Source of the DNA: Diacronema lutheri
Lineage: Eukaryota; Haptophyta; Pavlovophyceae; Pavlovales; Pavlovaceae
NCBI GenBank assembly: GCA_019448385.1
Contig: JAGTXO010000016.1
Span: 124,001-188,000, forward strand
Length of the DNA stretch: 64,000 bases
Direction of reading: 5' to 3'
Positions 29,101 through 42,300 of this stretch are shown here, in pieces (within the stretch, counting starts at the first letter, position 1; every line of letters starts with the position of its first letter). Both the position numbers and the translations under genes were made by a program. The notes beneath the pieces were generated by a model, which was not told the DNA's origin, ran no database searches, and saw only the letters and a list, made by a program, of their open reading frames with translations.

Positions 29101-31236
29101 GCCCGCGAGGCCGTGCGCGCCGACGCTGGCGGTCATCAGCGCGTCGAGGCACGCGAACGTTGCGAGCGCACGCGCGCCATCGTCGCCGCCGCGCGGCTGC
29201 GAGCGCACGACGGGCGATGGCCGCGGCTCCCCCTCGGCCGCGAGCAGCGGCCAGATCGCACTGGCCAGCGCGACGGCATGCGCGCCGACCGCGACGGCCA
29301 CGTCCGCGTCGAGCGGCGCAAAGTCGTAGCGCACGAGCGCGGCCGGGCGCGAGTCGTCCGTCGGCCGGTCGGCGACGAGCAGCCCGACCGGGCGCGGCGG
29401 CTCGCCGGACGGCGCGGCGACGGGCACGCAGAGGAGCACGACGAGCAGGCGCGGCGTGCCGCCGAGCAGCGCGCGCGCGGCATCCGCCCCGTCGGCTCCG
29501 CCGCGCGCGGCCGCGGCGAGCAGCTCGGCCGCGCGCGTCGGGCCCAGCGCCGTGCGCGCGTCCTTGCGCGCGCGTGCGCGCGCCGTGTACGCGGCGCAGG
29601 CGTCGTCGAGCACCGCCGCGCTGGGCGCGGTGCCAGTCGTCGCCCACGCGCGCAGCGCGTCGCGCACCCGCGTGACGATCGCCTGGTCGACCGCCGCCTC
29701 GCCGGCAGCGTGCGCCGGCGCGCACGCCGGCGGTGCGGCGGCAGGCGCGAGCGCGGGCGCGCCGTCGGCGCCGTCAACGCCGACGGCGCCGTCGGCGCGC
29801 CGCCACGCGAGCTTCGCCTCGATCTGCTGCCGGACGGCGTGGCAGTGCCGGTCGATGCCGCGCGCGTCGTCGAGCGCGGCCAGCGCGTCCTCAGCGGCGG
29901 GACGGCCGCTCGCGTCCGCGACGGCCTGCAGGCAGAGCAGCGCGGCCGCACGCGCGTTGCACGCGCTCTGCGGCTCGGGCGCGAGCGCGAGCTCGAGCTC
30001 GAGCGGCGACGCGCCTCGCGCCGCGGCGATCGCGTCCATCAGCACGTCCAACCGCTGCACCAGCGCCCTGTGCGCGTCGCGCGGCGCGCCCGTCCACGGC
30101 GCGCGCGAGCGCGTCGCCACGAGCCCGAGCGCGCGCGCCGGCGCGCCCGCCGGCGTGTGCAGCACGAGCAGCGCCGCGCCCGCCAAGCTCGCGTTGCGCG
30201 TGACGAGCGCGAAGATGCGCGTCGCCTCGTGCGCGCCCACCGACGCCCAGATCGCAGCGCGATCGGCGTCCGTCTGCGCGTCGCACAGGTCGCGCACGTC
30301 GTCCGGCGCGAGCAGCGCGCCGCCGCCGGCGGAGCGCGCGACGATCGCCCGCGCCTCCGCCACGAAGACGGCCTGTGGCAGGTCGGCGTGGCGCGCGTCG
30401 ACGATGGCGCGCGTCGCGTGCACGCCGAGCTCCACGCCGCGGTAGAAGGCGCGCGCGTTGGCCGCGCGCGCGTGCGCCGGCCGGCCGTCCGCGTTGCGCC
30501 TCGCGCGCGCCTGCTTGCTCGTGCGCGCGAGGCCGTCGCGTGGCGGTGGCGGCAGCGTGGCGAGGAAGCGCGCGGCGGGCGGCGGCGCGCGCACGCCGCG
30601 CTGCCGCCGTGCGATGGCCGCGAGCCGCCGGCCCGCCGCGCTGCCGCCCGCGCCGACGTGCTGCCAGCGGTTGAGCGCCGCCGGTGGCGGCGGCGGCGGC
30701 GGCGCGGCGGCGGGCGGCGGCGCGACGGCGGGCGGCGGCGCGGCGGCGGGCGGTGGCGCGGCGGCGGGCGGCGGCGCGGCGGCGGGCGGCAGCGGCGGCG
30801 GCGCGGCGGCGACGGCAGCACCAGTCGGCTTGTCCACCCACGCACCCGAGACGCTGTCCCAGGCCTTGCCCGGTGGCGCGCGCACGTGCGGCCGCGGGTG
30901 GCGGGCTCGAGCGGCGGGGGGCGGGCGGCCGGCGCGCCAGTCGAAGACAGGTGCAACCGTGGCGGCAGGCGCCGAGTGCAGCGCGTCGGTCACAGAGCGC
31001 GTGGTGCGCGCGGCGACCGTGGCACGCCTGGCAAGCGGGCGGTGAGCAGCGCCCGCCGGCGCGCCGGCGGGCGCGGCAGCCGGCGCGCCGGCGGGCGCGG
31101 CCGCCTCGAGCCCGGCGGAGGCGCCGCGCTTGCGCTTGCGCGTGCCGCCGCGCGTGCGCCTGCGCGCGCGCCCGCCGCGCGCCCGCTCGGCCTGCGCGTC
31201 GCCAGCCGCGTCGCCGGCCGCGTCGCCGCGCCGCAC
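25754..31236 (-). CDS. Polyprotein B: chromodomain fused to Fanzor nuclease
   Basis: Exons: to 27631 and 27502-25754, with a phase-0 GTGCGC..GCAG intron (LRTHN joins VPRNVRLTANAIW). No good ATG opens the frame; it lies in the register of polyprotein A. Order: Arg/Ala/Pro-rich start; protease-like helical segments (PEPQSACNARAAALLC; PRGGDDGARAL) without a clear catalytic set; a chromodomain at about 28.79-28.95 kb; then a Fanzor from about 28.5 kb. The Fanzor has RuvC-I AADPNMGNITTY, RuvC-II VFVPEPYTSMHCS, a four-cysteine zinc ribbon ending CPACNGG, and RuvC-III HRDYNAARNIFYD, so the three acidic catalytic residues are kept. Fanzors are eukaryotic relatives of TnpB that cut DNA with an omega-RNA guide. 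The C-terminus is a 115-residue Asp/Gly/Glu tail ending GPKRGRR. Confidence 0.85.
26229..28500 (-). other. Fanzor (TnpB-like) nuclease core
   Basis: Starts near GSVLLGFVVKRSTLN, with an N-terminal helical part (HRLTTQAYRVINKVV; FSAIGWHKDES), and ends at the RuvC-III motif. RuvC-I Asp lies near 26975, RuvC-II Glu near 26430, the CPAC zinc knuckle near 26280 and the RuvC-III Asp near 26250. The RuvC-I to RuvC-II gap is long, as in Fanzor and unlike compact bacterial TnpB. Confidence 0.85.
28785..28950 (-). other. Chromodomain
   Basis: Reads TYEVEAVVDERRKAGKK, FQFRIRWRGYDESADTWEP and EANVSSDLVAQF. The aromatic cage positions (Y, W, and the W of TWEP) and the WRGY..S..TWEP core match canonical chromodomains that bind methylated histone tails. 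It lies 100 residues before the Fanzor core in the same frame. Confidence 0.88.
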
Positions 31237-31305
31237 GTAGACGACCGCGAACGCCTCATCGCCGGTCCCGTCGACGCCGCCGCGCGCGCGGCGCAGGACC
31301 GACCG

Positions 31306-34300
31306 CTACTGCAGCCGCCGCGCGCGGCCGGGCTCGCACGCAAACCAGCGCCCACCGCGCCTGACGACGGCCACAAAGTCGTCGTCGCGCCGCCCGCGCC
31401 GGCGCGTGCGCAGCAGCACGCACTGCACGTCGAGCCAGCCCTCGTGCCAGTCGGCCGTGCTGGGGGCGACGCGAATCGACTGCGGGAGCTCGACGCCAAA
31501 GCCGGCGAGCCGCACGATGTGCGCGACGATGACGCTCGAAATGGCGGGGGCGCTCGGCGGCTCGTCCGCTGCAGCGAGCCCCGCCCCGCCCCAGTGCTCA
31601 CGCGTGACGCAATCCGCGTCCTCGACGTGCACGTGCGCCACGCTCGCGCCGAGCTGGTGCAGCAACGCGCAGATGTCGGCGTCGACCGTCCTCTCCTCCT
31701 CTGCCGCCTCGGCCGTGCCGCGGGCGGCGGCGTCGCCTGCCGGCTGCCCGAGGTACGCGATCGCCCGCTCGACGGCCGCGCCCTCCGCACACGCTGCGCT
31801 GGCGATCGCCGCATTGCCGACGGGCGCGCGCAGCGCCGCGATCGCGTCTTGCAACGCCGTCGCGTCGCCCGTCGCCGCCGCCGCCGTCACCGCCGCCGCG
31901 CTCGCGGTGCCGTGCGCGACGGCGTGCAGCGCGGCGGCGCGCGCGGCGGGGACGCGCCCGTCCAGCGCGAGCACGAGCGGCGGCCCGGCCGGCGTCTGCT
32001 GCCGCCGGTGCCGCCGGCTCGCAGCCGGGTGGTCGGCGCGCGCGCGCTCGAGCCGCGCGCGCCGCTCGACGACGCGCGCCCAGAAGGCCTGCACCCTCGG
32101 CTGCGCGAATGCAAGCCAGCCGGCGCCGCGCGTCACAACGTGCACGACGATCCGGTCCTCGTGCCTGAGGTACTGCACGTAGAGCGCTTTGCTCACGCCG
32201 AGGACGTGCATGCCGAGCTGCAGCTGATCGCGGTGCGGCTGCGGCGGCCCGTCCTCGTGCGCCGTGGCGCCCGCCTTGGTGAGCGTCTTCACCTCGACGA
32301 GGACCTGCTCGTTGTTTTCGGGGAGGATGGCGAGCCCGTCCGGCGAGAAGGCGAACGGCGCGCTCTTGTCGTGCGGGTCCGCACGCACCATCGGCAGGTT
32401 GCACACGACGGTGATGCCGTACGCGGCCGCCAGCTTGCGCAGCGCGACGGCCTCGCCGAGGATGCCCGCGGTCGTCGCCTTGGTCCGCACCTCGCGCCGC
32501 CGCCGGTGCACGTACTCGTCGGTGAGCGTCTCATGCGCGACGCCGGCGTTGTCGTTCACGACGTCGCCAACCTTGCTGCCCGTGACCTCCTCCCATCGCT
32601 CGTCGTGCCAGCGCGGGCTGCGCTGCGCGGGCGCGCCCGCGCCGACGGCGTCGAGCACGCGGCGCAGCGCTGTGCCGTCGGGCGCAGCAGGCACGCGCGC
32701 GCGGTCCTGGGCCTCGCGAGCGTCGAGGACGCAGCCCGTAGTGGAATCTTGGGGTAGGTCGAGCTTGCTCGCCTCGCCGTAGCGGCTCTCCAGCTGGCGT
32801 GCGTCGGCAGGGCCGCCGTCCGTGCGCGCACCCGACGCGCCCGCCAGTGCACGGGGCGCAGCGTCCGAGGCGCCCGCCGCGCCCGCGCCGCCGCCAATCC
32901 CGCCGGCGCACGCGCGCGCCGCGACCTGCGGACGGCCAGCCGCAGGGACCTCGTCCGCTCGGCCGGCCGCTGCGTCGGCCGTCCGCTTGGCCACCTCGCG
33001 CACGTCTCCGAGCGCGAGCGTGGCTGGCGCCGTCGAGCTCCCGTTGCGTTTGTTCCAAAACTCGAGCAGCCCGCCAAGGAAGGGCGTGCCCGTCGGGCGG
33101 TCCTCGGGCACCTCCGCCAGGATCGCGTCGACGCGCAACGCGGCCGCCACATCGCAAAACGCGCGCGCGGCGCGCGCCATCCGCTCGGCGCGCGCGCCGC
33201 CGTCGTCCGCCGCGCGGCGGATGGCGTGGCTCACGTGCGCGACGCGGAGCGAGACGACGGCGTGCGCCGGCGCGCCGGCGCCCGTGCCGAGCATGTGCCG
33301 CCGGATGGCCAGCTGCCCATCGCCCATGTGCGGCGGCAGCGACGCGCACGCCGCGACGGTCGTCGTGCCGGCCGCGCTGTCGCACAGCCAGCTCGCCTCG
33401 CCGCCGCCCGCAAACTCAAAGGTCGCGAAGCCCTCGCGGCCGAAAAGCGCGACGAAGTGGTCGAGCACCGCCTTGTTGATCGCGCGCGCCGCCGGCCGCG
33501 TCGATGCGCCGCGGGCAGCGCCACCCGCCGCGCCGCGCGCATCGCTGCACGTCGCAGGGCAGGTGCAGCCGGACGCGCGCACGCCGTCCGACCGCGTCCG
33601 CGGCAGCTCGAGCTCGCGCACCTTGGGGCAGAACCAGAGCGGGTTGGACGCCTCGAGGCACAGCACGACGAGCCGCCCGTCCGTGCCGGCCAGCGCGCGC
33701 GCGTCGCGCAGCAGCTCGACGGCGAGCTCGGACGTCGCCGCGTGCGCCGCCGGCTCGCCCGTCGCGCGGTCGGGCGGGAAGAGGCCGCCGCCGACGAGCG
33801 GGCTGGGGCAGCGGCCGAGCATCACGAGCAGCGGCGGCGGCGGCGTCTGCGGCGCCTGCTGCCCGACCGCAGCCGCCGTCAGCCCGGCCAGGTCGGAGCT
33901 CGTGCGGAGGGCCTTGAGCGCGACGCGCGAGCCGGTGCCCGCCTGCTCGGAAAACGTGGCGAGCATGGCGCACGTGCTCGCCCTCGCGCCGCACTGCCAG
34001 CTGACGCGCGCGAGGAGGCCTTCCAGCGTGTCGTTTTCGCGCGGCCGCGTGACCGGGTCGAGCGCCGCCGGGCCGAGCTGGAGGCTGCCGGGCGTGACGC
34101 ACAGCACCGCCTCGTGGTAGGCGCGCAGCAGCTCCCTCGGCAGCTGCTCGGCGGGCGTCGCCGCCTGCTCGCCCACCCACCGTACACCGTGGCCGCCGTC
34201 GCCCGCGCCCGCGAGCCGCACCGCCGGCCCGCCCGTGATCGCCGAGGTCGGTGGCGTGCCGAGCGCGTCGACGAGCGCGCGCACGGGCGCGACACGCCTG

Positions 34301-36316
34301 CGCGCAGCGTCCGCGCTGACGGCGAGCGCGGCGATCTGAGCGCCCTCCCATGCGCGCTCCCTCGCGTCGTCCCGCGCGGCCGCCGGCGCGGCGCCCGGCC
34401 GCGCGCCGGGCGGCACCGCGCACGCCGCCGCGACGACCTCCGCGCGCGCGCCGGCGGCGTCGGGCGCGTGCAGCTGCGCGAGCGCGCCAAAGAGCGCGGC
34501 GGCCGAGCGGTAGCGGCCGTGCGCCGCGACGAGCGCGTAGAGCACGCGCAGCGCGGCCACGCCCGCCTGGTCGGGCGCGTCGTCAGCGATGCGCTCGACC
34601 TCCCACGTGCGCGTGGGCGGCGGGCTGCCGTCGGCCGGGTCCGGACGCAGCGCCCACGCGCGCTCGACGATCGCGTTGAACACGTCGCGCGCGGCGCCCT
34701 CGTCAAACTCGGCGGCGCCCGCCGCGTGCGCGCACCACCCGTGCACGCGCGACGTGGGCGCGTCCACGGCGCGCTGCACGACGAGCACCGCCGGCCGGTC
34801 GACGCAGCCGAGGCTCACCGCCGCGTGCTTGCCCTCGAGCAGCGCCGCCGCCGCAGCCTCGACCAAGGCGTCATCAGGCGCGTCGCCGACGACGACGGCA
34901 CAGCCGTCGCCGTACTCGGCCTGCATCGCGGCGACGCACGACGCGACAAAGTCGCCGCCCGCGGCCGCCGCGTGTCGCGCCGCCAGCATCCGGCGCGCGA
35001 TGGCAAGCCAGACGTACTCGGCCGGCGCGCGCGCGGCGCGCGCGCGAGGCGCGCCGGCCGCGCCGCGTGCGCCAGCGCGTGCGCCTCCACCGGCCGCAAC
35101 GGCCGAGGCGGCTGGAGCGGCGGTGAGCGTGCGCCGCGCGCGCTTCGCCGGCCGCGCGATGGGCGATGCACCCGCCGTCGCACCGCCCGCAGCAGCCGGT
35201 GCGGCCGCCACAGCGCCCGCCGCAACGCCACTCGTCACGACGCCCGTGGCGGGCGGCGCGGCGTCGGACGCGGCCGCCTCGACGGGCGTCGCGCAACTAC
35301 CGCCAGCGGTCGCGGACGCGCCCGGCGACGCGTCGGCGAGGAGGTGGCGCAGCACGCCGCGCGCGAGCGCGACTCGCACGGCGAGCGTCAGCGCGCGCAG
35401 GCGGTCGGAAGGCGAGGCGTCGCGCTCGGCGTCGGCGGACGTGGCGGCAGCAGGCGGGGCGGCGGGCGGCGCGGCGGCGGACCGGGCGGCCGCCGGCGCA
35501 ACCTCGTCGGCCTTGGCCAGCCAGACGAGCCCGGCGACTGCGAGCACGACGCTGTACGCGCCGACATCGTCACCCGCAACGCGCGCCAGCCGGGCGTGGG
35601 CGTCGGCCTCGGACACGGCGACGCGGAAGAGCACGTCGTCGCGGGCAGCTTGCTCGGCAAACTGACGCAGCTGCTTGGCCATCGTCACGCCGGCGACGCA
35701 CGCCTCGCCCGCCTCTGCCTCGACCTGCTCGTCCTGGCCGATGGCGGACGCGCCGGCCTCGGCGCCAGCGTCGAGTGTCCGGCGGCGCTCGAGGGCAAAG
35801 CCGCGCACACAGACGCTCTGGAGGCCGCCGAGCGCGCCCGCCTTCTCGTGCAGCGCGCACGACAGCTCGACCACCGAGTCCACGCGCGTCGCGGCGGCGC
35901 CCCCCCGCTCGCCGCGCGTGGCCGCGCGCACGACGAACACCGTGAATTGCTCGCGCTTCGCCGCGCGCGCCGACGCGCACGCGTGCTTCAGGAGCCGGCA
36001 AAGCGCGGGCCTTTGCGCCGCTGCGCCCCGCGTGCACAGCAGCAGTTGGCCGCGCTCGTCGCCCAGCTCATGCTCGATGGCGGCCTCGAGCGCGTCGTCC
36101 GTCAAATCGCCGTGCTCCGTCGAGGCGAGCGCGCGCGCAGCCGCGAGCGCCAGCTCGCCTGCGCCCGCGCGCCGCCGGCGGCGCGCACCGGCGGGCGCGT
36201 GCGGCGCCGACGCGTGTGACGCCGCCGCCGCGTCCGCGCGCGCACACGCGGCGCGCAACGCCTCACGCGCCGAGGCGGCCGCGCGCGCCCTGGGCGCGAG
36301 CTTCAAGAATGTGCGC

Positions 36317-36397
<81 letters not shown>

Positions 36398-39300
36398 TCG
36401 CCCGCGTCGCCGGCCGGCGGCGGCGGTGGCGGCGGTGACGGCGCGGCCACGGCGGCGGCAGCAGCGGCGGCGGCGGCGGTGGCGGCGGCGGCGGCGCCCA
36501 GCGCGGGCGGCGGCGGCGTGGCGGCGGCGGTGGCGGCGGCGGTGACGCCAGCGGCGGCCTTGGCGACGCGCGTCTGCGGCGGCGCTTCGGCGCGATCGGG
36601 GCTGCCCCCGCCACGCACCGCGCTCGTGCCCGCGCAGACGCCGCCCGGCGCACGATCGCTGGCCGCGCCGGTCAGCGCGACGCGGAGGCGCTCGCCGACA
36701 GCGTACATGTCCGCCACGCTGAACGTGCGCGGCGCGGACGAGCAGCCCGCCGCGGCGAGCGCGTCGTTGAGCGCGCCCACTATCGCGAGGCCGCACGTCG
36801 CGCCACGCTGCGCCGCCTCGTCGAGCAGCCGCGCGCGGCGCACGCGCGAAATGTCGAGACCCGCCGCGTGCAGCGTGGCAGTTATCGCCGTGGCGAGCAC
36901 GAGCGCCCGCCTGCAGGGCGACGCGAGCGTGTCGACGAGCACCGCGTCGTAGCGACGCTCGCCCGCGCGCGCGACGCGCACAAGGCGCAACGCGGTGAAA
37001 TGGCCGGAGGCGAGCTGCGCGCCGTCGTCACCGCCCGCGCCGCCGCGCTCGTCCGACGGGCTCCACACGCCGATGACAGCCTGCGTCGTCGCCTCGCTGC
37101 GCAGGCGGTGCAGCAGCGCGGCGCGCTCGGCGCCGTCCTGGAACACCGCGGGTTGCGCGGCGAGCGGCACGTGGCAGACATGCCCGCCGCCGGCCTGCCC
37201 GTGCACGCGCAGCACGACCTCGCAGCACGCGTCGACGGTTGAGGCGAGCATGTCGCCGCTGGCGATGCGCTCCACCTCTGCCTGCGGGAGGCCGGCGCTC
37301 GCGGCGGCGGAGGCCAGCCGGCGCGCAGCCGCGTCGCCCGCCCACGCAAGCAGCGCCGAGTTGGCGGGTTGGAGGGGAAGCTCAAGGGCGGCTGGTTCGG
37401 TGGCGGTAGCCTCGTTGGCAACGGGCACGTTGGCGGTGCGCGCGTTGGCGGCGGGCGCGGCGGCGATGGCTGGTGGGGCGGAGGACGCGCCCGCGGCGGC
37501 GGGCGCGGACGCGACAGCGGCAGCGGCTAGCGGGGCGGGGAAAACGCCGTCGGTGGCTGGCGCGGAGGCGAGTGCAGGAGCAACTAGTGGGGCGGGAAAA
37601 TCGGCGGCAGGCGCGAAGGCGGATGCAGCAGCGGCTAGCGCGGCGGGGAAAACACCGTCGGCGGCAGGCGCGAAGGCGGATGCAGGAGCGCCCAGTGGGG
37701 CGCAGAAAACACCGTCGGCGGCAGGCGCGAAGGCGACAGCAGCAGTGGCCAGTGGAGCGGAGGCGCAGGGCCACGCGCGCGCCAGCCGTGCAAGCCCAAG
37801 CCGCGCGCGAGCGACGCACGCGCCGATGGCCGAGGCGGCGGCGCAGGCCACGACGTGGCCTGGCACCGGTGTGGCCAGCCGCTCGCGGGTGTGCACGTCG
37901 AGCCGCGCCCCACGCCAAGAGCGGCGGCGCGCTGAACGGAGGCGCACGACCCCGATCGATCCGCCCGCGCACGCGCGCGCCGGCTCAGTGTGGCCAACGC
38001 GCGCCGCTATGCAAGGCGCGCGCGCGATAACGGCGGCTGTCGGCCGTGGCGTGCGCGTGGCGGCGCCGCGGCGACGGGCGCGGCACACGAGCCGCTCGGG
38101 CGCGCCGCCGCCGCGCGGCACGATGTCGAGCAGCACGGTCACGCCGCGCGCGCGCGCGACCGCCGTGCACGCGAGCCGCACGGGCAGCGGCGGCCCGTCC
38201 GGGCGCGCGAGCGCCGCCACCTCGGCGTCGGTGAGGCTGTGCAGCTCGCGGCGCGCGCGCGCGAACGCGGCGATGTCCGCGCGTAGCTCCGCGTCCGTGC
38301 CGAGCGCGGCACGCGCGTGCACGGGGAGCGACGCGCGCAGCGCGTGGAGCACGCCGCCGCGCGCGCCGCGCGGCGCCGGCGCGCGCTCGCGCTCAGCGCG
38401 CGCGGCGCGCGTGAGCTCGCGCACCGCGCGCGCGAGATTGCGCCGCGCGGCCGCGACGGGAGGGCTAGGTGCGCGCGCGCGCCGGTTGTAGCGCGGCCGC
38501 GCCGAGTCGAGGGGCGGCGGACGCGGTGCGTACGCCGCGGCGCGGCCCGCGCGCCAAAAGGCCGGCGGCGGGCGCAGCTCCGTCGCGTCGACCGCGGCCG
38601 CGAGCGCGCCGAGCGCGGCGTCGCTGTCGCCCGCCGCGTCGGCCGCGTCGACGAGCACGAAGAGCGCGCCGAGCGCGCGCGACGCGGCCGCCTGCGCGGC
38701 GGTGGGGCGGGCGCAGGCAGCGACGCATGCGGCCGCCTTGCCGCGCGCCGCGGCGAACGCCGGTGACGTGACGGCCGCGCCGATGGCAACGGCGGCGGCG
38801 GCGACGGTCGAGGCGGCAGCGCCGGCGATGGAGGTGGCAGCGGCGGCGGCGCTTGCCATCGCGCGGCGCGCGAGACGCGAGGCGCCACCGACCGCCGCCG
38901 CCGCAGCGCGCGCTGCGCGCGCGCCGGTGGCGCGCATCGTCGCCGCGCCAGGCGCCGCCGCGCCGACGCCGCCGGCGCCCGCGCCGTCGCCGCTCTCGGC
39001 CGTGCAGGGCTCCGATGGCGAACCCGGCGTGCGCTGGCGCGTGATGCGCGCGCCGAGGCGCGCGCTCCGCGCCGCGCGGCCGGCGACGTCGAGGAAGCGC
39101 CGTGCGCGCGCCGCGCGCAGGCCACGCGCGCGCGGCGGCGCACCGACAGGCGCCGAGCGCCGCGGCGCGCACGCCGGCGCGTCGCTGTCGGGTTGCGCAG
39201 CGCGCGCGCGGGAACTCGGCGCGGCGTGTGCGGGCGGCGGGCGCGCGCCCGCGCGGCGCAGAGGCGCGAGGCGCCGGCCGCAGACGAGGCGTGTGCGCAA

Positions 39301-42300
39301 CCAGGACGGCGAGGGCCGCAGGGCGCCGTCGACGTCGCGCATCGGCGGGCCGCGAGCCCGCCGCGCAGCCGTGCGGCGCGCGCGAGGCGCTCGGCGGCGC
39401 GCGCGCCGCACGGCGCGCGCGGCGGCGCGCACGCCAGCGACGGCTGCGGCCACGCCGCGCGCCAACACGGCCGCGGAGTGCGCCATCGCACCAAGCACGG
39501 CGCGTGGCGCGCCGAGCAAGCGCAGCAAGCGCGACGCCGTCGCGCGCGCCGGCGCACCGTGTGCAGGGGCCTCGCCAGCGCCAGCACCGACGCCGCCATC
39601 GCCGCAGCCGCAGGTGGCGTCGCCGCCGCCGCAGGCGTCGCGACGGACGCCGCCGCCGCCGAAACAATCGCCGCACACGTCGCCGCCGACGTTGCCACCC
39701 CAGCCGCCGTTGCGTGCGCAGGTGGCTGCGGCGCGTGCGTGCGGGAGGCGTGCCGTGCGGCGCGCATCACACGGGCTGCGCGACGCGAGCGACGCCGCCG
39801 GGGTCCCCGCTGCGCCAGGCGCGCCGTGCGCGCCAGCCTCGCCGGCCTCGCCGGCGCGCGGTCGCGCGCTCGCCTCGACGTGGCCGCCTCCGCCGCCATC
39901 GCCGCCGTCGAACCGGGCGGCGGAGGGCTGCCGCTCGAACCGCTCGTCGGCGTCGGCCGCCACCGCCGCCTCGCGCTCCGCCGCCGCGGCGGCCGCACGG
40001 CGCGCGTGGCGGAGCGCGCGGCCGCCGTCCGCTGCGCGGCGTGGCGGCGCGGGCGCCGCCTTCGGCGCGCGCGGCCCCTCGGCGCGCTCGCGGAGCACGG
40101 CGAGCGGCGTGCCCGTGGCGACGCTCGTGCAGACGCGCCGCAAGGCGGCGCTTACGCACGCGTGGACGACGCGCGCCGTCCGCTTGTCGGCGGCGCGCGC
40201 GGCGCGGCGCGCGGCCTTGGCGGCGGCCTTTTTGGCGCGCCTCTGCTCCGCCTGCTCCGACAGCGCGCGCGCCTGGCGCTCGGCTGCGAGCGCGTCCTCG
40301 GGCGAAACGGTCGGCCTCGGCGGCCGCGCGCGCGCGCTGCGACGCTGCGCGCTGCGGCGGTCGGACGGCGGCTGCCGCGGCGGCGAGGACGGCGAGCGCG
40401 AGCTCGGCGTGGGCGACCAATCGCCGCTGACGGTTGCGAGCGGCGCAAACGGGTTGTCGTCCCCGCGCCCCGCGGCGTGCGACAGTGCACGCGGCGTCGG
40501 GCGCCGGCCGACCGCTGGCGGGCCCCACTCGGACGGCGGCTCCGAGGGCGAGCGCGCCGTCGGCGCCGCGCGTTGCGCGGCCGGCGGCGCCTCCCGGTCC
40601 AGCGCCGCCTGCTCTCTCGCTGCGGCCTGCTCGTCACCCTCCGGCACGCCACGCGGCGCGAGCACCGCGGTGGCGCAGCGCGTCGCGTTGAGCAACGCCG
40701 CCTCCATCTGCCGCACGCTGGCCTGGGCGCACGCCACACCCTGTCTCGCCCGGCGCAGCGCCTCGTGCGCGCGGCGCACATCCGCGTCGGCATCTTCGCG
40801 AATGCCAAAGTGCGCCTGTTGCAGCCGCAGGTCCGCAGGGCGCCCCTGCGCGCGAGGGGCACGGGCGCGGCGGCGCGCGGGTGACGGAGCTGGCGCGCCG
40901 CTCTGCGCTGCGCGCACGCCAATCGACGGGCGCGCGCGCGGCGGGGCGCGCGCACGCGCGCGCGCGCGCGCTGCCTACCCAGCCGCCGGCCGGCTCGCGC
41001 GAGCGCGCCAGCTGCTCCGCCGCCTCGGCGTCGAGCACGCGCTGCTGCGCCTCCTCCTCGCCCAGTGCAGCGAGGTGCAGCCGGCGGGCTGCCTTGCGGC
41101 AGTTGCCCTCCGCCTTGCCCACGGCCTTGCGCGCCGCGTCGACGGGGTCGTCGTTGGCTCTGGCGCGCCTGCGCTTGCCCTTGTCGGCGGGCGGCGGCTC
41201 GGCGCGCTGCAGCGTGCCGAGCGCGTCGTCGGCTCCGCGCGCGGCCGCCCGCGGGCGGCGGGCCCCAAAAAGCGCACCGGTCGCCGTGCGCGCCGCGCAA
41301 GCAACGACCAGCGCTGACATGCCGGCGAAGACCGCACCGCCCAGCGCCACGGTTGCCACGATGCGCAGCGTCCCGTGCGCAAGCCGCGCTGCCTCCGCCG
41401 CTTTGGCGGCCTCGCGCGCGCGCGCATCGGCGGCTCTCATCTCGTGCAGCAGCCCGGCCGCGCCGCTCGCGCCGTCGCGGCCGCGCGCGAGCTCGCACAG
41501 CACCGCCGCCGCGTGCCGCGTGGGCTCGCGCGCGAGCAGCTGCGCGCTGCCGTCGGGGCGCAGCTTCTCAACGAACTCGACAAACGTCGCGTCGCGCCAG
41601 AGGGACTTGCGGAAGGCCCTGTGCACCGCCCCCTCTTGCTTGCGCATACGCCGTGCCGCCCGCCTGCCGTCGCGCGCGTGCGCGTGCGCGGCCGCGTCGA
41701 ATCCCGCGACGCCGCGCTGCGCGTCGCGCGCGGCCGACGACGGCGCCGCCGCGCTGCCCGCCAAGGGCGCCGCAGCGGCGACGCACGCGTTCGGAGCGAC
41801 GGGATCGCCGGCGGCCGGCGGCTCGGCGCGCTGCGGCGTGCCATTTGCTCCGCGCGCGGCCGTCCCGGGGGAGATGGCCGCGATGGCGCCGCCAGCCGCG
41901 CCGTGCGCCAGCCACGCGCATAGGCTGCCGACGAGCTCGCCGAGACCCCCGACGGTCGCCGCGGCGGCGAGTGCGCCGGGCTTGCCGGCCGACAGCGGCT
42001 CGCGAGCGTCGTCGTCGCAGCCGCCGGCACCCGTCTTGGCGAGTGCGTCGCGCTCGCCCTCGACGCCCGCCACGACCGCCGCCCCTCCGTCGTCCGCCGC
42101 GCCGGCCGCGCGCGCGGCCGGGCGCAGAGGAGGCGTGCCGGTGCAGCCGTCGCCGCTCGTCTTCGCCGTTTCCTCCACCTTGATCGCTTCGTCGCCACCT
42201 GCGCCATCTCCGACGCCGGGGCCCTTGGTCACGCTTGCCGCCATGGTCATCGAGCCGGTCGTCTCCTGCGCCATCGCGCGTGCTGGTCGTCCGCGTCGGT

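Noticed and set aside
27634-32757. 1,707-residue plus-strand open frame
   Set aside because: It is antisense to the Fanzor/YqaJ coding region, Arg/Gly/Ala-rich with no domain, and arises from high third-position GC on the other strand.
33226-36219. 997-residue plus-strand open frame
   Set aside because: Antisense shadow of polyprotein A; no motif and no plausible composition.
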